Counted from the stretch's first letter, positions 54,627 to 63,084 are shown. The stretch: DNA of 64,000 nt from Niabella yanshanensis (GCF_034424215.1 NZ_CP139960.1:4340001-4404000); one strand, 5' to 3'. Translations and numbers: made by a program. Notes: generated by a model not told the origin, from the sequence alone.

Positions 54627-55640
54627 ATGATAATCAAACAAAGGGGATTCATGATGTCCATTATAGTACTGCTGGCTTATGGCTGTTCTACCAAAGACAG
54701 GTCTATTATTGAACCCGGCAACCTGGTTCCCAAAACTGCAGATGAAGATAGCAGCATACCTTCGATCAGGGTCAATGGTTCGCTGCTGCATTCGGAAGCT
54801 TTTGGACCTGAAAATGCACCGCTGGTTGTTGCCATTCATGGCGGACCGGGAGGTGATTACCGCTATCTCCTGAATTGTAAGGATCTGGCCTCCAAAGGTT
54901 ATCGGATTGCCTTCTATGATCAACGGGGAAGCGGGCTTTCACAAAGATTCCCCCGTAAATCTTTTATTTCCCTGGGAGAGGCCGCCGTGGGTTTGATGTA
55001 CGATGAATTAAGCGCTGTAATTCGCCATTACAAAAAAAGTCCCCAACAAAAAGTGATATTATTGGGACATTCCTGGGGAGGAATGCTTGCTTCCGGCTAT
55101 GCAGGGCGAAATCCCGAGTTGGTGGACGGCTTGATCGTATGTGAACCTGGTGGCCTGAAATGGGCGGATGTTGCAGACTATGTAAAAAGGTCCAGATCTT
55201 TTAATATATGGGGTGAAGCCCTCAATAATGTTACTTATTTCGACCAGTTTATTACTGCCAAAGAAGATCAGCATGCCATTTTGGATTATAAGATGGCGAT
55301 GCTTTCGTCGAGGAATGAAATTACCGGCGAAGCAGATTTTGACCCCAGTTTTTCCTGGCGCGATGGTGCGGTCATCTCTGAAGCGCTTTACGAAACAGGT
55401 GATAAATACAAAACAGATTTCTCGAAAGGAATCCATCATTTCAATAAGCCCGTTCTTTTCTTCTATAGCGAAAGAAACAAAGCTTACCCAGATAGCTGGG
55501 CCGCCAAAATAACAACAGCCTATAACACGGTAGAGCAAATAAAAATAGCCGGCGTAGGTCACGATGGAATCATTACCAATACTAACGCATGGCAACAAAT
55601 GACGCTGCCAGCAATACTTAACTACCTTAAGAAATTCTAA
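54627..55640 (+). CDS. Alpha/beta hydrolase lipoprotein, prolyl-aminopeptidase-like
   Basis: 337 residues. The lipoprotein signal ends in the lipobox 'LLAYGC'. The fold has 'AIHGGPGGDYRY' (the HGGPG oxyanion motif of prolyl iminopeptidases, S33), 'YDQRGSGLSQR', the nucleophile elbow 'LLGHSWGGMLAS', and Asp and His near 'FYSERNKAYPD' and 'VGHDGIIT'. The HGGPG/DQRG pattern suggests a peptide or ester hydrolase of family S33. An ATG at 54651 is an alternative start. It follows the AraC gene by 150 bases and the next gene by only 15. Confidence 0.9.
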   Translation: MIIKQRGFMMSIIVLLAYGCSTKDRSIIEPGNLVPKTADEDSSIPSIRVNGSLLHSEAFGPENAPLVVAIHGGPGGDYRYLLNCKDLASKGYRIAFYDQRGSGLSQRFPRKSFISLGEAAVGLMYDELSAVIRHYKKSPQQKVILLGHSWGGMLASGYAGRNPELVDGLIVCEPGGLKWADVADYVKRSRSFNIWGEALNNVTYFDQFITAKEDQHAILDYKMAMLSSRNEITGEADFDPSFSWRDGAVISEALYETGDKYKTDFSKGIHHFNKPVLFFYSERNKAYPDSWAAKITTAYNTVEQIKIAGVGHDGIITNTNAWQQMTLPAILNYLKKF

Positions 55641-55655
55641 TCGAAACTTATTTTC

Positions 55656-56339
55656 ATGAAATCAACAATTTCCTGCATCATATATGTATGCATCGCCTTA
55701 TGTATACATCACGCATCAGCTCAAACTATTAACTGGGCCAACCCCGCAAAAGCGCATGTTGTAAATGCTCATATTGGAGCGGACTATGGCGTCGTATATG
55801 GGATAGGATACGGATACAAAACGGGTGGAAGCTTTCCGTTGGCGGCTAAACTTGGCTTTTCCGTTCCCTCTGGCAAACAGCTTCCTGATGACTTTGCTGC
55901 GCAATATGGCATCGAAATGCAGGTGTTGCAATGGCATGACATGCGCGCCACTGCCGAAGTGCAGGGTATCTACAGGCGGTTCCAAAACGACCTGGTCACG
56001 GCCAAAAACTTCGGCGCGAAAATGTCAGTATCGCTGGGGCTGTACAAATCCCGTTGGTTTGCAGCAGCAGAAGCTGGCTTTGATAAAGCCATCGTAACAC
56101 ATTTTCAACATTCTGCCAGCTATGAAGAAGAGTTTCCCCAGGTAAAGAACGGCTGGTACCGTCCGCCCACCGGCGGCAATTTTAACTACGGCATAAGAAC
56201 CGGGCTTTCTATTAAGAGTAACGTGCTGGCGCTTCGTTTGGGTAGTATAGTAGCCGAGGATTTTAAATCCAGACCTATGTTGCCTTTCTATATACAATTA
56301 GGCTATAACTATGAGATACCAACTCCTGCGAAACATTAA
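55656..56339 (+). CDS. Probable outer-membrane beta-barrel protein
   Basis: 227 residues with a signal peptide ending 'HHASAQ'. It consists of alternating beta strands ('YGVVYGIGYGYKTGG', 'KMSVSLGLYKSRWFAAAEAG', 'LPFYIQLGYNYEIP') separated by short turns and ends in a strand-like tail, the pattern of a small outer-membrane barrel. No named domain is recognised. It starts 15 bases after the lipoprotein hydrolase gene, so the two are likely co-transcribed and may act together at the outer membrane. Function is unknown. Confidence 0.72.
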   Translation: MKSTISCIIYVCIALCIHHASAQTINWANPAKAHVVNAHIGADYGVVYGIGYGYKTGGSFPLAAKLGFSVPSGKQLPDDFAAQYGIEMQVLQWHDMRATAEVQGIYRRFQNDLVTAKNFGAKMSVSLGLYKSRWFAAAEAGFDKAIVTHFQHSASYEEEFPQVKNGWYRPPTGGNFNYGIRTGLSIKSNVLALRLGSIVAEDFKSRPMLPFYIQLGYNYEIPTPAKH

Positions 56340-56384
56340 TGATCTCTGCTGATTATTACTCATAAAATAAGAACTTTGCAGCTT

Positions 56385-57044
56385 ATGTGGGACAGTAAAC
56401 GTATATTGATAGTGGCGGCAACGAAGATGGAGATCGCTTCGTCTCTGCCTGTATTAAAAAAATGGCATATACCTGTTGCCATTACAGGTGTAGGCGCTGC
56501 GCCTTCTGTTTATCATATGGTGAAGGCAATAGTGCAATACCAGCCCTCAGTTATGATACAGGCCGGTATTGCCGGTTGTTTTGACCGGAAATATCTGTTG
56601 GGAAAGGTAGTTGCTGTAACAGAAGAGCGCTTTGCTGATTTGGGGGTTGAAGAGCATCAACAATGGAAATCTGTATTTGATATGGGATTTATAGCTCCGG
56701 GGCAAAAACCTTTTAAAGAGGGCCGTTTAAAGAATCCGCATAAAAAATTACAAGGCATAGCTGGTATAGAAGCCGTGGCCGGTGTTACCGTAAATGAAGT
56801 TACTACGAACAAAAACAGAATCCGTTTGTTAAAAACACAGGGCGCTGTAGTTGAGTCCATGGAAGGTGCTGCATTGCATTATGTAGCGTTGATGGAAAAA
56901 ATCCCATTCCTGCAAATCCGTTCTTTATCAAATTATGTGGGAGAGCGGGATAAAAGCAAATGGAATTTTAAAGATGCTATTGGCAATTTAAACCAGGAGC
57001 TGGTTAGGATAGTTCAGCAGATGATCAGCAATTCCCCTTTATAG
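56385..57044 (+). CDS. mqnB: Futalosine hydrolase
   Basis: About 219 residues of the nucleoside phosphorylase/MTA-SAH nucleosidase superfamily, which splits futalosine to dehypoxanthine futalosine in the futalosine route to menaquinone. Seen here are 'ILIVAATKMEIAS', 'AITGVGAAPSVYHMV', 'QAGIAGCFD', and the C-terminal nucleobase-binding 'VESMEGAALHYVAL' followed by 'QIRSLSNYVGERD'. The neighbouring mqnD supports this over a general MTA/SAH nucleosidase. The start is the ATG at 56385; a TTG three codons earlier is less likely. mqnD follows after 44 bases. Confidence 0.93.
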   Translation: MWDSKRILIVAATKMEIASSLPVLKKWHIPVAITGVGAAPSVYHMVKAIVQYQPSVMIQAGIAGCFDRKYLLGKVVAVTEERFADLGVEEHQQWKSVFDMGFIAPGQKPFKEGRLKNPHKKLQGIAGIEAVAGVTVNEVTTNKNRIRLLKTQGAVVESMEGAALHYVALMEKIPFLQIRSLSNYVGERDKSKWNFKDAIGNLNQELVRIVQQMISNSPL

Positions 57045-57088
57045 AGTACAAAGCTCCTATATTATAAATTTTATATTTTTCGGTTGAT

Positions 57089-57895
57089 ATGGTTCTGACA
57101 ATTGGTTTTTCTCCCTGTCCTAATGATACATTTATTTTTGATGCTCTTGTGAACGGTGGTATTGATACGGGTGATATTACTTTCGACCCGGTATTGGAAG
57201 ATGTGGAAACTTTAAACCGCTGGGCATTGGAGGGGAAGCTGGATATTACCAAACTGAGCTTTCCGGCCTATTTTAAAGCCGCCGATACATACCGGTTATT
57301 GAATGCAGGAAGCGCATTAGGAAAAGGCGTGGGGCCGCTATTGATTACTCATGCTGAGCAAAACTTTTCAAATGATGATGTCAATAAAGCATCAATCGTT
57401 TTGCCCGGTGTCAATACAACTGCCAACCTGCTCTTTAGCTTTTCGTTCCCCGATGCCACTAATAAAGCGTTCAGGGTATTCCATGAAATTGAAGATGCGG
57501 TAGTAAACAAAGAAGCAGATCTTGGAGTGATTATCCATGAAAACAGGTTTACGTACCAGCAAAAAGGATTGCACAAAGTAGTGGATTTAGGACAGCATTG
57601 GGAAGAGAAGATGGGGGTGCCCATTCCCCTGGGAGGAATTGTTATCAAAAAGGCTTTAGGGAATGATCTATATGAGCAGGTGAATCAATTGATCTATCAA
57701 AGTTTGCAGCAATCATTTAAAAGTTATCCAACAGTATCAAACTATGTGAAGGAGCATGCGCAGGCGATGAGCGAGGATGTAATGCGCCAGCATATTGAGC
57801 TCTATGTAAATGATTATAGCCTCGACCTGGGTGAGAACGGTAAGAAAGCCATCGATGTTTTACAAACGGTATTCGAAAGAAACAATAAACAATAA
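57089..57895 (+). CDS. mqnD: 1,4-dihydroxy-6-naphthoate synthase
   Basis: 268 residues with the MqnA/MqnD periplasmic-binding-like fold; it converts cyclic dehypoxanthine futalosine to 1,4-dihydroxy-6-naphthoate. 'IGFSPCPNDTFIFDALVNG' at the N-terminus, 'EDVETLNRWALEGKLDITKL', 'GVGPLLIT', 'LGVIIHENRFTY' and 'VPIPLGGIVI' are characteristic. It is paired with mqnB, so menaquinone is made by the futalosine route; mqnA, mqnC and mqnE are outside the window. It is convergent with the photolyase gene, ending 7 bases before it. Confidence 0.95.
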   Translation: MVLTIGFSPCPNDTFIFDALVNGGIDTGDITFDPVLEDVETLNRWALEGKLDITKLSFPAYFKAADTYRLLNAGSALGKGVGPLLITHAEQNFSNDDVNKASIVLPGVNTTANLLFSFSFPDATNKAFRVFHEIEDAVVNKEADLGVIIHENRFTYQQKGLHKVVDLGQHWEEKMGVPIPLGGIVIKKALGNDLYEQVNQLIYQSLQQSFKSYPTVSNYVKEHAQAMSEDVMRQHIELYVNDYSLDLGENGKKAIDVLQTVFERNNKQ

Positions 57896-57902
57896 TCGAA
57901 GC

Positions 57903-59210
57903 TTACCTCTTCAACGCTTTTGAATACACTTCGAGGCAGCGTTTACGGGCAAAGTCATGTTCTACAATCGGGGCCGGATAATCCTGGCTTTCCAATTCCG
58001 GGACCCATTTCCGGATATATTTCAAATCGCCGTCAAATTTTTTTGTTTGTATATAGGGATTAAATACTCTGAAATAGGGTGCAGCATCGCAACCGCTGCC
58101 CGCTGCCCATTGCCATCCACCGTTATTGGAAGCCAGGTCATAATCCAGCAACTTCTTTGCAAAGTAGGCCTCACCCCAGCGCCAGTCAATTAACAGGTGC
58201 TTGGTTAAGAAAGATGCAGTGATCATACGCACCCGGTTATGCATAAAGCCGGTTTCATTCAACTCCCGCATACCGGCGTCAACAATAGGATAGCCCGTTT
58301 GCCCCTTACACCATGCCTCAAATTCCTTTTCATTATTTCTCCACTGTATTTTGTCATACTCTTTTTTAAAAGAAGTATCTACCACATCGGGGAAATGAAA
58401 TAAGATCATCTGGTAAAACTCGCGCCAGATCAGCTCTTTCAGATAGGTTTGATTCAATTTCCCGGCTCTGGTTGCCAGCTTACGGATGCTAATTGTACCA
58501 AATCGCAAATGTACACTTACCCTTGTAGTGCCTTTAATGCCTGGTATATCGCGCGTTTTGTCATAATCTTTGATAAGACCAGAATCAGGGCTCTCGGGCG
58601 GAAACGTGGTGTTGGTACTTTTAAATCCCAGTTTTTGAAGCGAAGGGAACTGCATCCCGCGGCACTTATGGAAATGAGCCCAGTACTTTTTAGTAGGGTA
58701 GGGCTTCAGAAAAAACGGGGTAACAAGAGACAGCCATTTGTTGGCATAGGGGGTATAGATAGTGTAGGGTTTCCCGTCATTTTTCAGTACCTCATTTTTT
58801 TCAAATATTACCTGGTCTTTAAAGCCTTTTACAGCAGTTCCCTTTTCTTTAAAATAGCTATAGATCGTATTGTCACGTTGCCTTGCATAAGGTTCATAAT
58901 CCTGGTTCAGGAATATACTTTGAATGTCATAGTCTTTTTCCAGGGTTTTGAAAACAGTTTCCGGCTCGCCATGTCGTATATCTAATGTAGCACCCAGTTG
59001 TATAAGCTGCTCCTGTATCTGTTCCAGTGCTTTGTAAATAAATGTAACACGTTGATCGGTCTTGTCTTCCAGTTCATCCAGGATATGGGCGTCGAAAATG
59101 AAAACAGGTTGTACCGGGGTGCCGCTTTTTAATGCATGATACAACGCTGCATTGTCTTCAAGGCGAAGATCTCTTCTGAACCAGAATATACTTACGGCTT
59201 CTCTTTTCAA
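57903..59210 (-). CDS. Deoxyribodipyrimidine photolyase/cryptochrome family protein
   Basis: 435 residues. The N-terminal antenna-binding domain begins 'IFWFRRDLRLEDNAAL', and the C-terminal FAD-binding helical domain has 'LKELIWREFYQMILF', 'YPIVDAGMRELNETGFMHN', 'LLIDWRWGEAYFAKKLLDYD' and 'SNNGGWQWAAGSGCDAAPYF'. The motifs fit a class I CPD photolyase that repairs UV dimers with light. The start is TTG at 59208-59210, with AGGAG about 12 bases upstream; no ATG is better. A promoter and a perfect 12-bp inverted repeat are upstream. Confidence 0.94.
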   Translation of the reverse strand: MKREAVSIFWFRRDLRLEDNAALYHALKSGTPVQPVFIFDAHILDELEDKTDQRVTFIYKALEQIQEQLIQLGATLDIRHGEPETVFKTLEKDYDIQSIFLNQDYEPYARQRDNTIYSYFKEKGTAVKGFKDQVIFEKNEVLKNDGKPYTIYTPYANKWLSLVTPFFLKPYPTKKYWAHFHKCRGMQFPSLQKLGFKSTNTTFPPESPDSGLIKDYDKTRDIPGIKGTTRVSVHLRFGTISIRKLATRAGKLNQTYLKELIWREFYQMILFHFPDVVDTSFKKEYDKIQWRNNEKEFEAWCKGQTGYPIVDAGMRELNETGFMHNRVRMITASFLTKHLLIDWRWGEAYFAKKLLDYDLASNNGGWQWAAGSGCDAAPYFRVFNPYIQTKKFDGDLKYIRKWVPELESQDYPAPIVEHDFARKRCLEVYSKALKR

Positions 59211-59248
59211 AGTAATTGATTTCTCCTGTAATTTTTATTGTTTTTGGC

Positions 59249-59312
59249 CAAAACTAACTCCCATGAAATTTTTATTCATCTTTTGTGTATTTTATGAACG
59301 AAAAATTTCATG
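59249..59312 (-). promoter_or_regulatory. Photolyase promoter with adjacent perfect inverted repeat
   Basis: Minus-strand TAGTTTTG (59256-59249) fits the -7 consensus, giving a leader of about 30 bases. Just upstream is CATGAAATTTTT (59262-59273) with its exact complement AAAAATTTCATG (59301-59312), centres 39 bp apart. The repeat covers the region where a -33 element would lie and no TTTG is seen, so an activator or repressor site is plausible. Confidence 0.5.
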
Positions 59313-59351
59313 TACAGTTGATGGCTAAAGTATACAAAAAGCGAACCTCTT

Positions 59352-60182
59352 TTAAAAAAGTGATTGGATATATTGCTGATGCAGTTCCCTGGAAAGGTTT
59401 CCCTTATAATTGACCTCTTCAATGCTTTTTACCCACCGTATACCACGGATAGCATTTGTTAAAAAGACCTCGTCTGCCCCCAGAAGATCTTCTGTACGAC
59501 AGGGCGTCTCTGTTACGGTTCCGATCTGGTCAATAAGGAAAGACCGCATCACACCATCTACGCAACCTTCGGTTAATGCGGGTGTATATATGCGATTATC
59601 TTTTATCCAGAACAAATTGGCAATAATGGTTTCGCAAATATTTTCACGTTGGTTCCATATAATGCAATCGTTCCATTGGTGCAGTCTGCTGTAGTTAGCT
59701 GCAACCGTGTAAAGCAGCGCCGAAGCAGACTTAATATTAGCGTAACTATCACAACTTTTCTTTATTTCACGGAAAAAGCCGGTAACCAGGCCATTTTCAT
59801 TGAAATGATTATTAGCAGGTTCTAAAGGCCATGCCTCAATGATATATTGAAGTTGATCATCTCCATCAAAGAGGCCCCCGTTGCCATGGGAAAAAGAAAG
59901 CCGCACACGGGCTGCATGAACGCATCCGTTCTTTTCACAGAGTTGTATTACCTGAGAAAAGATAGGTGTGATACTGAAATGAGCAGGCCTGGCATATTGT
60001 AGTATATCCAGGCTCTTTTCAATTCTTTTTTGATGATAAGTCTCAAAAAGAATAGCGCCTTTCCAAACTTTAAGTGTTTCAAAGAAGCCGTCACCATAAC
60101 GATAGCTTTTGTTACCTGCCCGTATAATAGGCTCTGATTCGTTTTTATAGGTACCGTTGTGACAGATTTTTCGGGCGGTCAA
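59352..60182 (-). CDS. Class IV PLP aminotransferase (aminodeoxychorismate-lyase-like)
   Basis: 276 residues with the fold-type IV PLP structure. The opening 'ICHNGTYKNE' and 'SYRYGDGFFETLKVWKG' match the PabC/D-amino-acid transaminase/branched-chain transaminase group. The catalytic Lys is in 'NIKSASALLYTVAA', and 'ETIIANLFWIKDNRIYTP' with 'GCVDGVMRSFLI' holds the PLP-binding region. Size and motifs favour 4-amino-4-deoxychorismate lyase (folate) over IlvE, but the two cannot be separated safely. The start is TTG at 60180-60182; no ATG is available and the fold needs this N-terminus. It follows the DUF4296-type gene by 30 bases. Confidence 0.85.
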   Translation of the reverse strand: MTARKICHNGTYKNESEPIIRAGNKSYRYGDGFFETLKVWKGAILFETYHQKRIEKSLDILQYARPAHFSITPIFSQVIQLCEKNGCVHAARVRLSFSHGNGGLFDGDDQLQYIIEAWPLEPANNHFNENGLVTGFFREIKKSCDSYANIKSASALLYTVAANYSRLHQWNDCIIWNQRENICETIIANLFWIKDNRIYTPALTEGCVDGVMRSFLIDQIGTVTETPCRTEDLLGADEVFLTNAIRGIRWVKSIEEVNYKGNLSRELHQQYIQSLF

Positions 60183-60212
60183 GTTGTTTGAATTATAAGT
60201 TAGGATGTGAAA

Positions 60213-60596
60213 TTAAAGCGTCGCTGACCCATCCCTGCTCAATATCGGGGTAGAAGAAGAGCTGGTGTCTTTACCCAAAGTTCGTTTTTGCCTGCTTACA
60301 ACAGTGTCAATTATAGTCTTTAGCTCATCGGGTCTTTTTTCGTAGTAGTCCAGTGTCTTATTAAATTGTTCCCTGGTGATATGGTGAATTTTAAAAACTT
60401 TGTCAAGCATAACATTATTCAGAGCTGCCCTGTTTTGCTCGGGATATTTATAATAAACGTATCCGTTTAACAGTTCACTGCTTTGGGCTACGTCCCACAT
60501 CACTTTTTCCATTTTTTCTTTTGGAAGTACACTACCCGAATTGCCGCAGGCTACCAGCGTCACCAGGATTGCAGAAATGTATAAATATCGGTGCAT
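60213..60596 (-). CDS. DUF4296-type lipoprotein
   Basis: 127 residues. A lipoprotein signal ends in the lipobox 'LVAC', followed by a region of DUF4296 type: 'LPKEKMEKVMWDVAQSSELL', 'IHHITREQFNKTLDYYEKRP' and 'LKTIIDTV'. The C-terminus is low-complexity Ser/Thr. The function is unknown; it is an envelope lipoprotein typical of Bacteroidota. It starts one base after the coaBC stop, so the two are tightly coupled. Confidence 0.9.
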   Translation of the reverse strand: MHRYLYISAILVTLVACGNSGSVLPKEKMEKVMWDVAQSSELLNGYVYYKYPEQNRAALNNVMLDKVFKIHHITREQFNKTLDYYEKRPDELKTIIDTVVSRQKRTLGKDTSSSSTPILSRDGSATL

Positions 60597-60597
60597 A

Positions 60598-61809
60598 CTA
60601 AATACTTAAAGTTTTTGAGTGGTCTATTATCGTATTTATGATGTCTGAAGCTACTGCCGTTTTGCTTTTAGAATCGAATGGTATTTCTGTTCCCCATTTT
60701 GTAAATATGGTCACCTTATTAACATCACTACCAAATGTGACTCCATCATTCAGAGAATTCAGTACAATAAAGTCGGCATTTTTGGTCTTTAATTTCTCCA
60801 GGGCATTAACTTTTTCATTATTGGTTTCCAATGCAAAACCTAATAATACCTGGCTCTCACTTTTAATAGCGCCCAGGCTTTTGAGAATATCTTTTGTTTT
60901 AACGAGTTTCAGCTCTGGTGTCGTTTCCCCCGCTTTTTTTATCTTCTGTTCACTAACCGTCTCCGGTTTATAGTCTGCCACAGCCGCCGCCATTAATGCA
61001 ATGTCAACCTTTTCAAAATGATCGTGACAGGCTTGATACATTTCATCTGAGGACGTTACTTTAACAACTGTAATGCCTGCATATTCAGCAGGTAATGCAA
61101 CAGGACCTAAAACCAATATGACTTCAGCGCCCCTGTTCCTGCATTCCTTTGCCAGGGCGATGCCCATTTTGCCTGAAGAATGATTGCCTATAAACCGAAC
61201 GGGATCAATAGCTTCATGCGTAGGTCCGGCAGTCACCAGTACTTTTTTGCCAGCCAGTGAGCCTGCTTCGGTCTTGAAATAACTATTGAGAAAGGCCATA
61301 ATGTTTTCAGGTTCTTCCATACGCCCATCACCATACAGTCCGCTGGCTAACTCGCCATGGCCGGGCTGTATGATCCTTACACCATCTTTTTTGAGAAGAT
61401 CAAGATTTCTATGTGTTGATGGATGATGCCACATATCTTCATCCATTGCGGGAGCAGCGATGACAGGGCAGGTAGCGGATAGGTAAACTGATAATAGCAG
61501 GTTGTCACAATGACCGTTAGCCATTTTTGCAAGGGTATTGCAACTTAAAGGGGCTATTAACATGACATCTGCCCATCTTCCTAACTGAACATGATTAGCC
61601 CAGGTATTCGCTGCAAATATATCCGTCAACACTTCATTTTTGGAAAGTGTTGATAATACTAACGGGGATACAAAATCTTTGGCAGCGGCTGTCATCACCA
61701 CTTTAACTTCGGCACCCTGTTTCACCAGCAGGCGAACCAGGTGAATGATCTTATAGGCTGCAATGCTGCCCGAAATGCCAATTAATATTTTTTTGTTTTG
61801 TAAGCTCAT
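60598..61809 (-). CDS. coaBC: Bifunctional phosphopantothenoylcysteine decarboxylase/synthetase
   Basis: 403 residues; makes 4'-phosphopantetheine in two steps of CoA synthesis. The CoaC flavoprotein half has 'IGISGSIAAYKI', the active-site His in 'NHVQLGRWADV' and 'APLSCNTLAKMANG'. In place of the usual Asn of the PxMNxxMW motif it has Asp ('PAMDEDMWHH'), a change I recall in other Bacteroidota. The CoaB half starts near residue 185 with 'VLVTAGPTHEAIDPVRFIGN' and has 'MAAAVADYKPE' and 'LLGFALET'. The start is the ATG at 61807-61809. A TATTTTTG -7 element lies about 70 bases upstream. Confidence 0.96.
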   Translation of the reverse strand: MSLQNKKILIGISGSIAAYKIIHLVRLLVKQGAEVKVVMTAAAKDFVSPLVLSTLSKNEVLTDIFAANTWANHVQLGRWADVMLIAPLSCNTLAKMANGHCDNLLLSVYLSATCPVIAAPAMDEDMWHHPSTHRNLDLLKKDGVRIIQPGHGELASGLYGDGRMEEPENIMAFLNSYFKTEAGSLAGKKVLVTAGPTHEAIDPVRFIGNHSSGKMGIALAKECRNRGAEVILVLGPVALPAEYAGITVVKVTSSDEMYQACHDHFEKVDIALMAAAVADYKPETVSEQKIKKAGETTPELKLVKTKDILKSLGAIKSESQVLLGFALETNNEKVNALEKLKTKNADFIVLNSLNDGVTFGSDVNKVTIFTKWGTEIPFDSKSKTAVASDIINTIIDHSKTLSI

Positions 61810-61810
61810 G

Positions 61811-61860
61811 GTCTTTGGTTCATAGTTTACGGTTGTAGCTATTGACTATCAACCATCTTC
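61811..61860. repeat. Word-like low-complexity spacer upstream of coaBC
   Basis: The sequence contains loosely repeated and inverted words (GGTTCATAG, GGTTGTAG, TTGACTATCAACC, CCATGAAC). It is not coding. It resembles the other spacers listed at 12971-13047 and 31508-31535. Confidence 0.35.
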
Positions 61861-61875
61861 CATGAACTTTTTTTG

Positions 61876-61883
61876 CAAAAATA
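61876..61883 (-). promoter_or_regulatory. -7 element of the coaBC operon
   Basis: Minus-strand TATTTTTG matches TAnnTTTG, just beyond the rpoZ terminator. It would start a transcript with a leader of about 60 bases. No -33 TTTG is visible. Confidence 0.4.
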
Positions 61884-61892
61884 TTTAAAACA

Positions 61893-61930
61893 GAAAAACC
61901 ACAGCCATTTAAAATGTTACTGTGGTTCTA
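61893..61930 (-). terminator. Terminator of bamD-rpoZ
   Basis: AACCACAG / CTGTGGTT hairpin, with a further small CATTT/AAATG stem in its loop, followed by TTTTTC on the minus strand. It begins about 20 bases beyond the rpoZ stop codon. Confidence 0.8.
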
Positions 61931-61949
61931 ATTTTTTATGCCAGGTATA

Positions 61950-62291
61950 CTAGCTGAAAAGTTCGTCTTCTGCTTTTCTAAAGTATACTTTGTCGTCCAG
62001 AAACTCGTAAGTTGCCAGTAAAGCAGGATTGGGCATTCTTTCGTATGCTCTTGAAATTTCAATCTGCTCTTTATTTTCATGAATTTCTTCCAACGAATCG
62101 GTATGGCTGGCAAATTCATCCAACTTATTGTGCAACTCTTCTTTAATAGAAATATTCACCTGGTTTGCTCTTTTAGCAATAATGGCGATAGATTCATAAA
62201 GATTACCGGTTTTGCTTTTAATGCTTCCCAGGTCTTTGGTTTCCACGTTGCTGGGGATGCCGGCGCTAAGTTGTCGTCTTAACTTGCTCAT
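61950..62291 (-). CDS. rpoZ: RNA polymerase omega subunit (RpoZ-like)
   Basis: 113 residues. The family core is seen in 'TGNLYESIAIIAKRANQV', where omega has 'RY-x-L-V-x-x-A-A-K-R-A-x-Q', and in 'IKEELHNKLDEFA'. The Bacteroidota form has a short N-terminal extension and a C-terminal tail with 'RMPNPALLATYEFLDDKVYF'. It stabilises the beta' subunit of RNA polymerase. The start is the ATG at 62289-62291, inside the 3' end of bamD: the genes overlap by 26 bases, which implies coupled translation. A terminator follows. Confidence 0.9.
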   Translation of the reverse strand: MSKLRRQLSAGIPSNVETKDLGSIKSKTGNLYESIAIIAKRANQVNISIKEELHNKLDEFASHTDSLEEIHENKEQIEISRAYERMPNPALLATYEFLDDKVYFRKAEDELFS

Positions 62292-63084
62292 TATTCGTAA
62301 ATTTTTGTATTTCTGTATTTGATAAAGAGATGTAGCTTTCTACATCTTTACGGTATTTGCTTTCGGGGAAACGCTCAATAAATTCATTCGCTTCATTGAT
62401 CACGTCCTGGTAACGTTCTGTTTTCTTTGCGGCTGTTGTAAGCCCCGCTGTACGGAAAAAAGACTTCACCGCCATGTATTTATACTCATCAGCAACAAGA
62501 GATTCAGGATAGTTATCCAGTAAAGTAGAAAATGTAACGCCTGCTGCTCTGAATTCGCCAATATTGTAATATAGCATTGCAGACTTATAATCTTTACTCT
62601 CCAGTTTTTTTCTTAATTCATCAATATACCGGTTTGCTTCTGTAATGCGAACTGACTGCGGGTGCGTATTTACAAAAGTCTGGAGATTGCTGATCGCTTT
62701 ATAAGTATTGGACTGGTCCAATTCTGCTTTGGGAGACTGCAGGTAAAAAATGTACGCCCTCATATATTCCATTTCCTCAGCCCGGGGACTGTTAGGGAAA
62801 CTTTCCAGAAAGGTTTTGAACAGGTTTTCCGCGTTTGCGTAATCCTTTTGATTGAAAGTGGTATAAGCGTATTTGTAGTAAATATCCTGAAACTGAGGTG
62901 TTGTTTTGTAATAAGGAATTACATCCTCGTAGATCGTATAGGCCTTCATCCATTTTTTCTTTGCATAGAACTGATCTGCCATTTTAAGCTTAAATGCAGG
63001 ATCCTTACTCTTCAATATCTTGTTCATGCCGGGGCCGCATGATACTAAAGAAGCTACCAAAAAAACAGCGATTACAAATCTCAT
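62266..63084 (-). CDS. bamD: Outer-membrane assembly lipoprotein BamD
   Basis: About 272 residues. Part of the BAM machine that inserts beta-barrels. A lipoprotein signal with lipobox 'ASLVSC' precedes five TPR-like helical repeats ('MADQFYAKKKWMKAYTIYED', 'KDYANAENLFKTFLESFPNS', 'YYNIGEFRAAGVTFSTLLDN', 'VINEANEFIERFPES'), as in BamD/ComL. The frame is open far upstream, but the ATG at 63082-63084 gives a clean signal peptide; 63105 is possible. A minus-strand TAACTTTG lies 9 bases before the chosen start. rpoZ overlaps its end. Confidence 0.93.
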   Translation of the reverse strand: MRFVIAVFLVASLVSCGPGMNKILKSKDPAFKLKMADQFYAKKKWMKAYTIYEDVIPYYKTTPQFQDIYYKYAYTTFNQKDYANAENLFKTFLESFPNSPRAEEMEYMRAYIFYLQSPKAELDQSNTYKAISNLQTFVNTHPQSVRITEANRYIDELRKKLESKDYKSAMLYYNIGEFRAAGVTFSTLLDNYPESLVADEYKYMAVKSFFRTAGLTTAAKKTERYQDVINEANEFIERFPESKYRKDVESYISLSNTEIQKFTNNEQVKTTT

